A DNA stretch of 64,000 bases from Pseudomonas sp. P8_241 (GTDB lineage: Bacteria > Pseudomonadota > Gammaproteobacteria > Pseudomonadales > Pseudomonadaceae), in assembly GCF_034008315.1 (NCBI RefSeq), contig NZ_CP125377.1, positions 4,586,501-4,650,500 on the forward strand, written 5' to 3'. Both the position numbers and the translations under genes were made by a program. Positions 1 to 9,301 of this stretch are shown here, piece after piece. Each line of letters opens with the position of its first letter. Within the stretch, counting starts at the first letter, position 1. The notes beneath the pieces were generated by a model. It did not search any database and was not told the DNA's origin. It worked only from the letters and a program-made list of their open reading frames with translations.

Positions 1-695
1 ACCGGTGCCGGTGGATGACGCAGGGTCTGGCAGGCGCTGCAACGCTGGATCAACAACTGGCCCTTGTCGCAGCCTTCCCAGAAGAACCGCGTGTCGTCGC
101 TGATGCCCGGCAAAGGGCGCTTGGCCTTGACCGGTGCCGCCTCAACCTTGGCCGGCGCCTGGGCATTGGCCGCGCGGAACTTGAAGACGCGAAACAGCAG
201 CTGGCCCACCGGCTCGTCGCCGCCAGCTTTTTCGACGAAGTGGCTCATCACCAGGGTGACGAAAAAACCCGTGCCCAGGGCGGTGGTTTTCTCATCGCCC
301 ACCGAATCCAGGCGCGTGGTGTAGTAGAGCTTTTCGCCCAGGCGCACCGGGCGGGTGAAGCTCAGCTCGGAGTTCACTGCTACGGTGGAGGCATAGCCGT
401 AGGCTTCCATTTCCTTGAGCACCTCGTACGGGTTCTCGTCGGTGGAGCCAGGCGGATAGTTATTGGCGTGCAGGCCTTCCATGGTCCACACCTGCAACAT
501 TGCCGGCGGCGCGATCAGGCCCTCATGTAGCGTGCCCAGGGCAAAATCAGCGTCGGTGTACAGCGGGTTGTCCACGCCCATGACTTCGCACCATTGGCGA
601 ATCATCGGTGCGTTGACTTCGTCCCAGGCATACACGCGGCCGTACTGGCGCCCCACCAGGGCGCGCACATTGGATAGCAATTGTGGATCAGCCAA
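1..695 (-). CDS. MaoC-type dehydratase / OB-fold (DUF35) fusion protein, partial
   Basis: The gene runs off the left edge of the window; 231 codons are visible. Residues 1-175 resemble the N-terminal hot-dog domain of MaoC-like acyl-CoA dehydratases (FAS1-like dehydratase). They are followed by an Ala/Pro-rich linker and the start of a DUF35 zinc ribbon (CSAC near residue 223). This arrangement is known from enoyl-CoA hydratases that act on steroid or bile-acid side chains, where a ChsH1-like hydratase is combined with a ChsH2-like OB-fold protein that docks an aldolase. The start is a TTG with AAGGAGA about seven bases upstream; no better start lies nearby. It follows the SDR gene on the same strand at a 56-base gap and is probably cotranscribed with it. 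The substrate is inferred from family and neighbours. Confidence 0.8.
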   Translation of the reverse strand, partial: MADPQLLSNVRALVGRQYGRVYAWDEVNAPMIRQWCEVMGVDNPLYTDADFALGTLHEGLIAPPAMLQVWTMEGLHANNYPPGSTDENPYEVLKEMEAYGYASTVAVNSELSFTRPVRLGEKLYYTTRLDSVGDEKTTALGTGFFVTLVMSHFVEKAGGDEPVGQLLFRVFKFRAANAQAPAKVEAAPVKAKRPLPGISDDTRFFWEGCDKGQLLIQRCSACQTLRHPPAP

Positions 696-751
696 AGTCG
701 TCTCCTTCAGATTGAAGGCGGCCACCGAACCCGGTCGCCGCAATAGGTCGA

Positions 752-1540
752 TCAGGTGGGCAGAACCTGCGCGGCACCGAGAAATGCCGGGCGTTCACCA
801 CCGCCATGGAGCAACAGGTTGCAACCGCTGGCGTAACTGGCCAGTGGTGATGCGATGTAGAGGCAGGCATTGGCGATGTCTTCGGCCACCGCCATGCGCG
901 CGGCCGGAATACCCGCAGCGACGGCCGCGATACCGGCCTCGGAGCCATAGTGCAGATGCGCCTGTTCGGTCAGCACCAACCCTGGGCTGACCGTGACCAC
1001 CCGTACCTTCGGCCCCCACTCCACCGCCAGCGATTGCACCAGCGCCAGCACCCCAGCCTTGGCCGCGCCGTAGGCTGCGGTACCTGGCGAGGAGCGCAAC
1101 GCACTGATGCTGCCGATAAAGACGATGCAACCGCCCTGGGCCTGCGCCTGCATCAGCCGGTTGGCGTGCTGGGCGACGTTGAGCGGTGCGATCAGATTCA
1201 GCCCGATGATGCTTTCGTGAAACCTCGGCGAAGCCGTAGCCGCGTCGGCAGACGGGCTGCCGCCGGCGTTGTTGATCACCACGTCGAGACGCCCGAAGTC
1301 GCGCTCGATGCTGGTGAACAGGCGTTGCAGGGAATCGTGGTCACGCACATCGGCGGCAATGAAACTTGCGCTCTTGCCACCCAGTGTCGGCACCTGCTCA
1401 GGTTCGCGCCGGGCACAGACGATCACCCGTGCGTTGGCAGCGAGGAACCCCCGTGCGATACCGGCGCCGATGCCCTTGGTGCCACCGGTGACCAGCACCA
1501 CTTTGCCGCTGTAATCAAGACCCGAATGCAGCTCCATCAT
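752..1540 (-). CDS. SDR family NAD(P)-dependent oxidoreductase
   Basis: A 262-residue classical short-chain dehydrogenase/reductase. It has the dinucleotide-binding TGGTKGIG motif near residue 18, NNAGG near residue 90, a catalytic Ser in the FIGSIS segment and the catalytic pair in YGAAK. It should oxidise or reduce a hydroxyl/keto group with NAD(P)(H) in the cytosol. Two consecutive ATG codons (1540 and 1537) follow an AAAGGAGC ribosome site. It heads the operon that continues into the partial hydratase and is divergent from the enoyl-CoA hydratase. In this setting it could be a hydroxysteroid or beta-hydroxyacyl-CoA dehydrogenase; sequence alone does not decide. Confidence 0.88.
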   Translation of the reverse strand: MMELHSGLDYSGKVVLVTGGTKGIGAGIARGFLAANARVIVCARREPEQVPTLGGKSASFIAADVRDHDSLQRLFTSIERDFGRLDVVINNAGGSPSADAATASPRFHESIIGLNLIAPLNVAQHANRLMQAQAQGGCIVFIGSISALRSSPGTAAYGAAKAGVLALVQSLAVEWGPKVRVVTVSPGLVLTEQAHLHYGSEAGIAAVAAGIPAARMAVAEDIANACLYIASPLASYASGCNLLLHGGGERPAFLGAAQVLPT

Positions 1541-1596
1541 GTGCTCCTTTCTCTACTGACAAGGGTCACTCTAGGGACGAACTGCGGGGCAAACTA

Positions 1597-1610
1597 CGTC
1601 TGAACGGACG
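1597..1610. promoter_or_regulatory. Candidate operator in the SDR / enoyl-CoA hydratase divergent promoter region
   Basis: The imperfect palindrome CGTCTGAACGGACG lies between two divergent genes. It matches 11 of 14 positions of the centre of the perfect palindrome at 12519-12538, in the other divergent promoter region of the same island. A TetR regulator is encoded in the island. Binding is inferred, not shown. Confidence 0.4.
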
Positions 1611-1679
1611 ATGAAAATTCAACCTCGCGAACAGGACACTGGCGGCCATTCACACCTTGACTGCTCTTTGAGGCTGCCC

Positions 1680-2465
1680 ATGTCCGACTCATTCGCTGCA
1701 CCGGTTCTGCTCGAACGTCCACTGCCCGGTGTGGCCCTGCTGCGCCTCAATCGCCCGCAGGCGACCAATGCCCTGAGCCTGGAGCTGCAGGCGCTGCTGT
1801 CGCGTTTCTTCAGTGAGCTGGCGATCGATCCCGAGGTGCGCTGCATCGTGCTGACGGGCGGTGACAAGGTGTTCGCGGCCGGTGGCGACATCAACAGCAT
1901 GGCCGGGGTCGGCGCCATCGATATCTACAAGCGCCACACCGAGCGGGTCTGGGGGCCGATCCAGCATTGCCCGAAGCCGGTGATCGCGGCGGTTTGCGGT
2001 TACGCCTATGGCGGTGGTTGCGAGCTGGCGATGCACGCCGACCTGATCGTCGCCGGGCGCAGTGCGCGCTTCTGCCAACCGGAAATTCGCATCGGCATCA
2101 TGCCCGGTATCGGCGGTACCCAACGGTTGGTGCGCGCGGTGGGCAAGGTCAAGGCGATGCGCATGGCACTCACCGGGCAACCGATCAGCGCCGAAGACGC
2201 CTGGGTCGCCGGGTTGGTCAGCGATCTGGTGGACGATGACCAGGTGCAGTCCCACGCCCTGGAACTGGCCCGCGTCATCGCGGCGATGCCGGCCCTGGCC
2301 GCCGAGCAGATCAAGGAAGTGATCCTGGCCGGCATGGACGCGCCGCTGGAAACCGGCCTGGCCCTGGAACGCAAGGCCAACGCCCTGCTGTTCGCCTCAC
2401 GGGACCAGAAGGAAGGCATGCAGGCGTTCATCGACAAACGCCCGGCGCAGTTCGAAGGGTATTAA
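1680..2465 (+). CDS. Enoyl-CoA hydratase/isomerase (crotonase family)
   Basis: A 261-residue crotonase-fold protein, full length for the family. It has the oxyanion-hole segment FAAGGDI near residue 65 and both catalytic glutamates, in YGGGCELA and QPEIRIGIMPGIGGTQ. It should hydrate 2-enoyl-CoA thioesters in a beta-oxidation-like pathway. ATG 1680 follows a TTGAGG stretch; an in-frame extension back to 1611 is possible but adds no family-like sequence. It is transcribed away from the SDR gene. The neighbouring hydratase, SDRs and FAD dehydrogenases suggest an acyl-CoA intermediate of a polycyclic or steroid substrate, which is inference. Confidence 0.88.
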   Translation: MSDSFAAPVLLERPLPGVALLRLNRPQATNALSLELQALLSRFFSELAIDPEVRCIVLTGGDKVFAAGGDINSMAGVGAIDIYKRHTERVWGPIQHCPKPVIAAVCGYAYGGGCELAMHADLIVAGRSARFCQPEIRIGIMPGIGGTQRLVRAVGKVKAMRMALTGQPISAEDAWVAGLVSDLVDDDQVQSHALELARVIAAMPALAAEQIKEVILAGMDAPLETGLALERKANALLFASRDQKEGMQAFIDKRPAQFEGY

Positions 2466-3018
2466 GCGCTCGTCAACCGAGGTGCAAAACCCGGGCGGCC
2501 TGGTCGGTAGCTCGTGCACACTTCCCCGTAGGAGCTGCCGAAGGCTGCGATCTTTTGATCTTGCTTGGCTTTTGATCTTGATCCACCCGCCCCGTTTCCA
2601 GAGGCCGAACGCAGGCGTTGCGTAGTGGGCATCCCGGCATGGATGCCGGGATAGCCGCGCACGGCCATGGATGGCCGATCGCGGCGGGCCCACGGAGCAA
2701 TGCCGGAGTGAGGGCACCCCGGAGCCTAAGCGAGGGGCCGAATGGTGGGGCAAGACTTTTGAGGCGTTTGTCAAAAGTGACTCGCCGTAAGGGCGAAACC
2801 ATAAGCCGCCGTTACCGCAGCGATGGATATGTACACCATCAAAAAACAAGTCGCCCAACACAAAGCCATCGCGAGCAGGCTCCCTCCTACAGGGGATCGG
2901 GGACACCCGCAAAATCAGTGTCGACCGGAAAGCCGCCTTCGCGGGGCAAGCCCGCACACAGGATCGTGTACATCCGCAATATTCTGGTTGGCTGTCAGGC
3001 CGCCATCGCGAGCAAGGG
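2466..3018. repeat. Non-coding composite repeat region with REP sequences
   Basis: A 553-base gap with no convincing gene. It opens with a REP sequence (2528-2559, type GTAGGAGCTGCCGAAGG). Bases 2580-2830 then hold several palindromes, including perfect 10-base arms ATCCCGGCAT / ATGCCGGGAT at 2630-2651. REP-like pieces of a second type follow near 2866-2895 and 2930-3018 (GCGAGCAGGCTCCCTCCTACA). The open frames here on both strands resemble the low-complexity spurious ORFs that accompany this repeat in Pseudomonas genomes. No transposase is present. Confidence 0.6.
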
Positions 3019-3801
3019 TTAGATACTCATCACCATCTGCCCACTGTCAATGCGCAACTCCACCCCATTGATCGCACGAGCCTCGTCACTGGCCAGGAAC
3101 AACACGCTGGCCGCCACATCTTCGGGACGACACATGCGATTCATCGGGTCGCTGTCGATGGTCAGGCGATTCGGATCGACTCCCTCGGGAAAGCCGCCGC
3201 GGGTCATGTCGGTGAGTACGCCATCCGGGTGCAGGGTATTGCAGCGAATACGGTATTTGCGCCGTCGACAAAGCACCGCCACCGAACGCGACAACGCCGC
3301 CACCGCGCCCTTGGAGGCACTGTAGGCCAGGTAATCGTCACGCCCGGCCAGGGCCGCGATGGACGACAGGTTGATGATCGAACCACCCGTATCCTTCATC
3401 AGCGCGATGCCTTCGCGACAGCCTAGAAACACGCTGTCGGCATTCACCCGCATGACCTTCTGCCACTGTTCCAGACTGGTCTCTTCAATCGAGCCGCAGA
3501 TCAGGATGCCGGCGTTGTTGACCAGGATATCCAGGCGACCATAGTGCTCGCGAACATGGTCGATGACCTGGCGCCACTGCGCTTCGCTGCTGACGTCGTG
3601 GTGAATGAAGGCTGCAGCCGGTCCGATTTGCGCCGCAAGCGCCTGGCCCGCCTCGACGTCCAGGTCGCTGATCAGCACTTGGGCGCCTTCGGCCGCCAGC
3701 AGCCTGACGCTGGCAGCACCGATCCCCTTGGCGCCGCCGGTGACCAGCGCAACCTTGCCGTGAACCCGGCCGTTCTTGTTGGTGAGATTGAGGGTCATCA
3801 T
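3019..3801 (-). CDS. SDR family oxidoreductase
   Basis: A second classical SDR, 260 residues, with TGGAKGIG near residue 21, NNAGIL near residue 93, a Ser in NLSSIA and the YSASK catalytic motif. The C-terminal half (CRPEDVAASVLFLASDEA) is typical of glucose/3-oxoacyl reductase-like SDRs and hydroxysteroid dehydrogenases. Its ATG overlaps the stop of the upstream FAD dehydrogenase by four bases (ATGA), so the two are translationally coupled. This supports a role on the same substrate, for example interconversion of a ring hydroxyl and ketone. It is the last gene of the minus-strand operon before the repeat region. Confidence 0.88.
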   Translation of the reverse strand: MMTLNLTNKNGRVHGKVALVTGGAKGIGAASVRLLAAEGAQVLISDLDVEAGQALAAQIGPAAAFIHHDVSSEAQWRQVIDHVREHYGRLDILVNNAGILICGSIEETSLEQWQKVMRVNADSVFLGCREGIALMKDTGGSIINLSSIAALAGRDDYLAYSASKGAVAALSRSVAVLCRRRKYRIRCNTLHPDGVLTDMTRGGFPEGVDPNRLTIDSDPMNRMCRPEDVAASVLFLASDEARAINGVELRIDSGQMVMSI

Positions 3802-5498
3802 GTCATCTCGTGTGCGTGGGTCGATTGACGATGCAGGTCTTGCGAGTGGGCGACAGCGGCACCGGCACGCCGACCGGAAAACACGCAGTCGGCCAGGGAC
3901 AGGCCGCTGATGTACAGGTGCGAAGGTATTCCCAAGGCACTGCGCCCGGCCGCGTACAGGCCATCGATCGCCTGGCCTTGTTCGTCCAGCACCGCGCCGC
4001 TGCGTTCATCCACGCGCAAGCCGCCCAGGGTCAGGGCACCCAGGGGGAATACCGGATTGGTCACCGAAATATCGCAGGCGTAAAAAGGCCCTTGCTCCAG
4101 CACCTGGCGCCCACCCTCGGACTTGCCGAAAGGCTCTGGCGCCTCGCCACGGGCGGCGGCGTTGGCGGCCAGCACCGAGGCACGCAGCACGGCGGGGTCC
4201 ATGGATGTCGCGTCGGCCAGTTCGCTCAGGCTCTTGCCCTTGCGCACCTTGAACAACATCAGCGCCAGAGCGGGAAAACTCTGGAACCACCAGTAGCCGC
4301 CAAACAGCGCCTCGCGAATGGATTTTTTGCGCAACGGCGCATCCAGTACCAGCCAGGCTTTGCCGCCCTGCTCTTCCATCAAGGGTTGACCGAGGGTGGC
4401 ACCGTAGACTTCTTCATTGCAGAAGCGCCGTCCTTCGCGATTGACCACGATGCCCTTGTGCCAACTGTACGGCGGGTTGATGAAACGCCACGCCGATACC
4501 CGCTCCAGCCCCGAACCCTGACCGCCGACACTGGCGCCCAGGCGCAAGCCGCTGCCATCGCAGCCGGTGGCGCCGACCTTGAAGTTGCGACGAAACTTCG
4601 GCGCGTGTTGTTCGAGCAACTGGCGATTGAAGATGAATCCGCCGGTGCTCAGGATCACTCCGTTGCGCGCCCTCACGCGTCGTGGCCGGGCGAAATCCTG
4701 CTCGAGCTGGCAGACTTTCTTGCGCAGTTTGTTGCAATATCCAGGCGCGAAATTCTGCAATCGTTCGGCGCGGGCAGCGAGTCGCGCATGCATCTGCGCC
4801 TCCTTGGTACCGGCGGGAATACACCAAAACTCGGCACCGAGCACCCGTCCCAGGGGATCGATCACCAGTCGACGCGCCGCCGCCTGCAGCAGCGTCCTCG
4901 CTCCGGCCTTCAGGCACGCAGCCTTGAGGTGAGCGAAAAGCACCGCGCCGCCCTGCCCCTTGCCCACCGTACGATGCCCGCGTGGTGCAGGAGGCAAGGG
5001 ACCGCCGTGATCAGGTACCAGCTCGTTGCCCGAGTAATAGAGGAAATAGCCGTCAGGCGGGTACGAGGTCTTTCCCCCTCCCGGCGGCATCTGGTGGGCG
5101 TAGGGGGCGCCGTGACTTTCCAGCCACTGCAGGTTGCTCACGCTGTCGTCACAAAAACGCCGCAATGTGTCGTCACTGACCACGCCTTGGGTTTCGTGCT
5201 TGAGGTAATCGAACATGGCTTGGGGACTGTCGTTGAAACCCGCCGCCTGCTGATGGCGAGTGCCGCCACCGGCGTAGACCACCCCGCCACTCTTGGCGCT
5301 GGCACCACCGCCGGTGAAGCGGTCGGCGATCAGCACATCGGCGCCCTGGGCGCGAGCTTCCAGTGCGGAACAGGCTCCGGCCGCCCCCCAGCCAACGACC
5401 AGCACATCGCATTGTTCATCCCAGGTCAGGCTGTTGCTATCGGCCACCTGCAACGGCGGCAGTACTTCAGTGCTGGGGATGTTATCGGACATGGACAT
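3798..5498 (-). CDS. FAD-binding dehydrogenase, 3-ketosteroid 4(5alpha)-dehydrogenase-like
   Basis: A 566-residue flavoprotein of the succinate dehydrogenase/KstD superfamily. The FAD site DVLVVGWGAAGA lies near residue 33, followed by GGASAKSGGVVYAGGGT. The C-terminus (GLYAAGRSALGIPS, then SGLSLADCVFSGRRAG) resembles flavoproteins that introduce the 4,5 double bond into 5alpha-3-ketosteroids (TesI/Kst4D type). ATG 5498 has AGGAG five bases upstream; a GTG at 5504 overlapping the previous stop is an alternative. It sits directly after the KstD-like gene and overlaps the following SDR, an arrangement like the tesH-tesI pair of Comamonas. The family is clear; the exact regiochemistry is inferred. 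Confidence 0.8.
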   Translation of the reverse strand: MSMSDNIPSTEVLPPLQVADSNSLTWDEQCDVLVVGWGAAGACSALEARAQGADVLIADRFTGGGASAKSGGVVYAGGGTRHQQAAGFNDSPQAMFDYLKHETQGVVSDDTLRRFCDDSVSNLQWLESHGAPYAHQMPPGGGKTSYPPDGYFLYYSGNELVPDHGGPLPPAPRGHRTVGKGQGGAVLFAHLKAACLKAGARTLLQAAARRLVIDPLGRVLGAEFWCIPAGTKEAQMHARLAARAERLQNFAPGYCNKLRKKVCQLEQDFARPRRVRARNGVILSTGGFIFNRQLLEQHAPKFRRNFKVGATGCDGSGLRLGASVGGQGSGLERVSAWRFINPPYSWHKGIVVNREGRRFCNEEVYGATLGQPLMEEQGGKAWLVLDAPLRKKSIREALFGGYWWFQSFPALALMLFKVRKGKSLSELADATSMDPAVLRASVLAANAAARGEAPEPFGKSEGGRQVLEQGPFYACDISVTNPVFPLGALTLGGLRVDERSGAVLDEQGQAIDGLYAAGRSALGIPSHLYISGLSLADCVFSGRRAGAAVAHSQDLHRQSTHAHEMT

Positions 5499-5500
5499 GA

Positions 5501-7216
5501 TCACTCCTTGCGCTGGCTGGCCAAATGGTTGGCGGCGACATAGCCGAAGGTCATCGCCGGTCCCAGAGTGCCTCCCGCTCCCGGATAGCTGGTGCCCATC
5601 ACCGATGCCGAGCAGTTGCCGATGGCATACAAGCCGGCGATGGTCGTGCCATCATCGCGCACCACCTGCGCATGCTCGTTGGTCAGCAGGCCGCCCTTGG
5701 TGCCGATGTCCCCGGCATCCAGACGCATGGCGTAATACGGGCCTTTGCGCAGCGGCGCCAGGCAAGGGTTGGGCTTGACGTTGCAGTCGCCGTAATAACG
5801 GTCGAAGACGTTACCGCCACGGGCGAAGTCCAGGTCTACGCCAGAGTCCGCGTAGCCGTTGACCTTGCTGACGGTGGCTTCCAGGCCGGCACTGTCGACG
5901 CCAATCTGCCGGGCCAGACCGGCCAGGGTGTCCGCCTTCCAGTACAGCGTGTTGAGCCACTCCTTGCGCAGGCGGCTGTCGGGCATGATCTGGCCGGGCA
6001 TCAACGGACCCATGGCGTAGTTGAAACGGAAATGCGCGTCGAAAATCACCCAGGCCGGCACTGTTTTTCCGCCGGTTTTCTGGTTGTCCTGATGCATGGC
6101 ATCGACGAACTCCAGGTACGGCGCCGCTTCGTTGACAAAGCGCTTGCCCTCACCGTTGACCACGATGGCGCCAGGGAATGCACGCTCGGCGAAAATCCCC
6201 CGAGGCTTTTCTTCTCCTGGTACGGCAATGGTCGGCGCCCACCAGGCCCAATCCATCAATGCGGTGGCCGCGCCCTGAGCCATGCCGGCTTCCAGCGCTG
6301 CGCCGGTGTTGTTGCCCGGTGGTGTCGCGCTCCAGGACCTGCGGCTTGGCTTGGGCAGGTACTGGTCGCGCAGGACCTGATTTTGTTCGAAGCCGCCCGA
6401 GGCCAGTATCACCCCGTGGCGCGCATGCAGTTGCCGCTCGGCTCCGTCACGCTGCACGGTGATGCCGGTGACCCGTCCGTTGTCGGTGATCAGGCCGGAA
6501 AAATCGGTGTTGAGCCAAAGCGGCACGTTGCGGTCCATCAGCGAGCGACGCAACGAGGCTACCAGCGAACTACCCAGGGACGCGCGACGATCAATCTTGC
6601 TTTTGCGTCGCCACTTGAAGTCCAGCTTGTAGCGCAACATCAGTTTCATGATCAGCAGACGCCAGCCGAAACTGCGAGCCATCACCTTGTGCGCATCACG
6701 CGCTGTCCAGGCGATGCACCCCATCAGCAGCGTCGAAGGCGATGGTTTGCGCAGGTTTGTCAGTTCGTCACCCAACAGGCTGGTGTCGAAAAATTCAGGG
6801 TCCAGGGTTCTCCCACCGGCAAGCGCTCCCGGCAGATGCGGATAGTAATCAGGGTATTTGGCCGCTACTGCATAACGCACCCGGCTGTTGCTGGTGAGCT
6901 GCTCGATCATCTTCGGCGCGTTGTCCAGGTAGGCACGCAAGCGCACTTCATCGACATGTTCGCCCGCTGCCGCCTTCAGGTAGGTCAGCGCCGTGGCGTA
7001 GCTGTCGTTGCCGCTCATGCGAGCGAAGTAGTGGTTGTTGGGGATCCAGATACCGCCCCCGGAGATCGCCGAGGTGCCGCCGTACTGGTCGCTTTTTTCC
7101 ACGACCAACACGCTTAATCCCTGGTCGGCGAGGAACACTGCCGAAGTCATCGCACCTGCGCCCGAACCGACGACAATCACGTCGTAGTGGGTCTGAGACT
7201 GAACTTGAGCCGTCAT
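5501..7216 (-). CDS. 3-ketosteroid delta-1-dehydrogenase-like flavoprotein (KstD family)
   Basis: A 571-residue protein with the FAD-binding motif VIVVGSGAGAMTSA near residue 12 and the KstD hallmark SGGGIWIPNN. Near the C-terminus it has GDIGTKGGL and the active-site-type segment YPGAGGTLGPAMTFGY. Known members insert a 1,2 double bond into the A ring of 3-ketosteroids, a step that precedes ring opening. ATG 7216 was chosen because the Rossmann motif follows at once; upstream in-frame sequence to 7324 is not family-like. No strong ribosome site is visible (ATAACAACA precedes the ATG). The downstream GTG/ATG of the sister flavoprotein touches its stop codon, so the pair is an operon. Confidence 0.85.
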   Translation of the reverse strand: MTAQVQSQTHYDVIVVGSGAGAMTSAVFLADQGLSVLVVEKSDQYGGTSAISGGGIWIPNNHYFARMSGNDSYATALTYLKAAAGEHVDEVRLRAYLDNAPKMIEQLTSNSRVRYAVAAKYPDYYPHLPGALAGGRTLDPEFFDTSLLGDELTNLRKPSPSTLLMGCIAWTARDAHKVMARSFGWRLLIMKLMLRYKLDFKWRRKSKIDRRASLGSSLVASLRRSLMDRNVPLWLNTDFSGLITDNGRVTGITVQRDGAERQLHARHGVILASGGFEQNQVLRDQYLPKPSRRSWSATPPGNNTGAALEAGMAQGAATALMDWAWWAPTIAVPGEEKPRGIFAERAFPGAIVVNGEGKRFVNEAAPYLEFVDAMHQDNQKTGGKTVPAWVIFDAHFRFNYAMGPLMPGQIMPDSRLRKEWLNTLYWKADTLAGLARQIGVDSAGLEATVSKVNGYADSGVDLDFARGGNVFDRYYGDCNVKPNPCLAPLRKGPYYAMRLDAGDIGTKGGLLTNEHAQVVRDDGTTIAGLYAIGNCSASVMGTSYPGAGGTLGPAMTFGYVAANHLASQRKE

Positions 7217-7400
7217 TGTTGTTATGCCATTAGCTGAGGTCAGAAAGAAACCGCCGACCACGCAGGGTGCGCTGGCGGAGTGCAGCCCATGATCGGGGCT
7301 GCGGGGGGATGGGCTCATCGTCAAAGTGGACTAGGGGGTGCCCAGCTGGCTTACCAGCGATACGGCCGGCACATCCAACATCTCACTCGCCTGACACACC

Positions 7401-7559
7401 GCCTTCGCCGGCAAGCCGGCTCCTACAGGGGATCACTGTCAGGCGCAAATCCCGGCAACGCCCAATAAACCTGCAGGAACTGGCTCGCCGGCGAAGGCGG
7501 TCCTGAACCTTGCTGCGCTGATGCCGGCGCCTTCGCCGGCAAGCCGGCTCCTACAGGGT
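7401..7559. repeat. REP/BIME cluster, three units
   Basis: Two direct copies of GCCTTCGCCGGCAAGCCGGC followed by TCCTACAGG (7401-7432 and 7529-7559) flank an inverted, partly diverged copy (about 7472-7500). They lie between the amidase and the KstD-like gene. Such palindromes can stabilise mRNA 3' ends or attenuate transcription. Confidence 0.75.
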
Positions 7560-7571
7560 GATGGGGGCGGG

Positions 7572-9140
7572 TTAAAGAGTGGCACGTCTGGCAGCCCACG
7601 GGTGGGCCTGTTCCAGTTGGCTGGCCAGACGCAATAGCACATCTTCGCCACCCAGACGGGCAGTAAACATCATGCCCACCGGCAGGCCGTCATCGCTCTG
7701 GCCCAGGGGTAGTGAGATGGCCGGCTGGCCGCTGACATTGGCGATCACGGTGAAACCGGCGCTGCCCATGGCCTGATGGGCGTAGCTGTCCCAAGGCTGG
7801 TCTAGCGACAACAGACCCAGCTTCGGGGTCAGGCTGCCAGTGACTGGCGACAGGATCACGTCGTAGCGTTCGAAGTGCTTTTCCATCGTCGCGCCAATAC
7901 TCTCGAACGCTTGCCGCGCTCGGTACAGGTCTTCGCCGCTGGTCGCCTTCGAGCGCTCGAGGTTGACCAAGGTGATCTTCTCCAGATCCTGAGCCGTGGC
8001 AGCCCGTCCGAGTACCTGCTCGCGATCATGAATCTGCACACGCAATGCCGTGCCGAGCGCAGTGCCATGGGCACCGAACAACTGGCGTGGATCGATGTTC
8101 AGCGTCAATTCGTCGAGTTGATGCCCAAGGGCCGACAGTTGCTTGATGGTCTGCTCCAGAGCGGCGGCAATCGCCGGTTCCAGAGGGGCACCGGTCAGCG
8201 ATTGACGCACCACGGCTACGCGCAGCTTGCCGGGATCACGCTGCAACTCTTCCACATAAGGCCGAATCAACGGTGCGCACCAATAAGCACTGCCCGCCTC
8301 ATGACCTTGACCGGCATCAAGGAACAACGCCGTATCGCGCACCGTGCGCGACACCACGTTGGCAGCGCTGGCACCAAACGAGCCTTCGAAATGCAGTGGC
8401 CCGCTGGGGGTGCGATAGCGGCTGGGCTTGAGCCCGACGACGCCGCAATATGAGGCAGGGATGCGGATCGATCCGCCGCCATCGGTGGCATGCGCCACAG
8501 GAACGATCCCTGCCGCCACTGCGGCTGCCGAGCCACCGGAAGAACCGCCCGCGCTCATGGCCAGGTTCCACGGATTATGGGTCTGGCCCCAGGCCAGGGA
8601 TTCGGTGGTGGTGGTCAAGCCGAACTCGGGGGACGTGGTCTTGCCGAACGGCACTGCACCGGCTTGCTCGTAGCGGGCGATCAGGGTACTGGTGCGGGCG
8701 GCGGGCGGTGAGTCCTTGAACATCCGGCTACCGTTGCTGGTGATCGTTCCTTGTAGCGTGGTGTTCAGGTCCTTGAACAGCAATGGCACACCCGCCAGGA
8801 TGCCCTGGTTGGAGGTACCGGCAGCGCGTCGCTGGGCGAGCAATGTGCGAGCGTAGGTTTCATGCAACATGTTCACTGCATTGACCTTGGCGTTGACCTC
8901 GTTGTAACGGGCGAGCGCGGCTGTCAGCAGGTCCTCGGCGCTCAGTTCGCCGCTGCGTATCGCCTGGCTCATGGCCCAGGCATCCATGGCCTGGTAGTCA
9001 CTGGCCGAAAGCCCTTGTGCGCGCGCATCGGCAAATCGCCCCAGGAGGCCGACGCCGACCGCTACGGCACCGGCCTTGAGCACGCTGCGGCGCGGCCAGC
9101 CAGTGGTGGAGTTGAGTGGTGCGTTTTCAAGGTTGTCCAT
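7572..9140 (-). CDS. Amidase-signature hydrolase with Tat signal peptide
   Basis: A 522-residue amidase. Residues 1-45 form a twin-arginine signal ([19 protein letters not shown], then an ADARAQG cleavage region), so the enzyme is probably exported folded. The amidase signature is clear: Lys in LLFKDLN and the Ser-Ser pair in [16 protein letters not shown], followed by [20 protein letters not shown] 9140 gives the signal peptide directly; the longer upstream frame is not supported. It is in line with the FAD dehydrogenases. Amidase-signature enzymes hydrolyse aryl, fatty or conjugated amides. In a steroid setting, removal of taurine or glycine from conjugated bile acids is an attractive but unproven role. 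Confidence 0.87.
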   Translation of the reverse strand: MDNLENAPLNSTTGWPRRSVLKAGAVAVGVGLLGRFADARAQGLSASDYQAMDAWAMSQAIRSGELSAEDLLTAALARYNEVNAKVNAVNMLHETYARTLLAQRRAAGTSNQGILAGVPLLFKDLNTTLQGTITSNGSRMFKDSPPAARTSTLIARYEQAGAVPFGKTTSPEFGLTTTTESLAWGQTHNPWNLAMSAGGSSGGSAAAVAAGIVPVAHATDGGGSIRIPASYCGVVGLKPSRYRTPSGPLHFEGSFGASAANVVSRTVRDTALFLDAGQGHEAGSAYWCAPLIRPYVEELQRDPGKLRVAVVRQSLTGAPLEPAIAAALEQTIKQLSALGHQLDELTLNIDPRQLFGAHGTALGTALRVQIHDREQVLGRAATAQDLEKITLVNLERSKATSGEDLYRARQAFESIGATMEKHFERYDVILSPVTGSLTPKLGLLSLDQPWDSYAHQAMGSAGFTVIANVSGQPAISLPLGQSDDGLPVGMMFTARLGGEDVLLRLASQLEQAHPWAARRATL

Positions 9141-9179
9141 TGTTGTGATCGCGCCCTGGTTGTGAGTGACTGAATGATT

Positions 9180-9300
9180 GAGTTCTTGCTCCTTGCGAGA
9201 GCGAGTCTGCTGGCGAAAACGGTGGGTCAATGGGTTGACCCTATCGCGAACTGGCTCACTCCCACAGGGGTTACGGTATTCAAATGGAGCAAGGCCGCTG
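9180..9300. repeat. Diverged REP-like sequence upstream of the amidase
   Basis: The 161-base gap between the chemoreceptor and the amidase contains GCGAGTCTGCTGGCGAAAAC and TCGCGAACTGGCTCACTCCC followed by ACAGGGG. These look like two weak, inverted REP-type units. No gene is seen. Confidence 0.4.
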
Positions 9301-9301
9301 T

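Noticed and set aside
2466..3018. An insertion sequence
   Set aside because: Palindromes are present but no transposase frame or clear terminal repeats with target duplication.
2397..3071. Several open frames of 60-190 codons in the repeat region
   Set aside because: They arise from palindromic repeat DNA and read similarly on both strands; no signs of a real protein.
3810..5543. A 577-codon open frame on the plus strand, opposite the 3798-5498 FAD dehydrogenase
   Set aside because: Long antisense frames are expected in high-GC DNA; the minus-strand protein has clear flavoprotein motifs and the plus-strand translation has none.
5525..7117. A 530-codon open frame opposite the KstD-like gene
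   Set aside because: Shadow of the real gene; no domains, no ribosome site.
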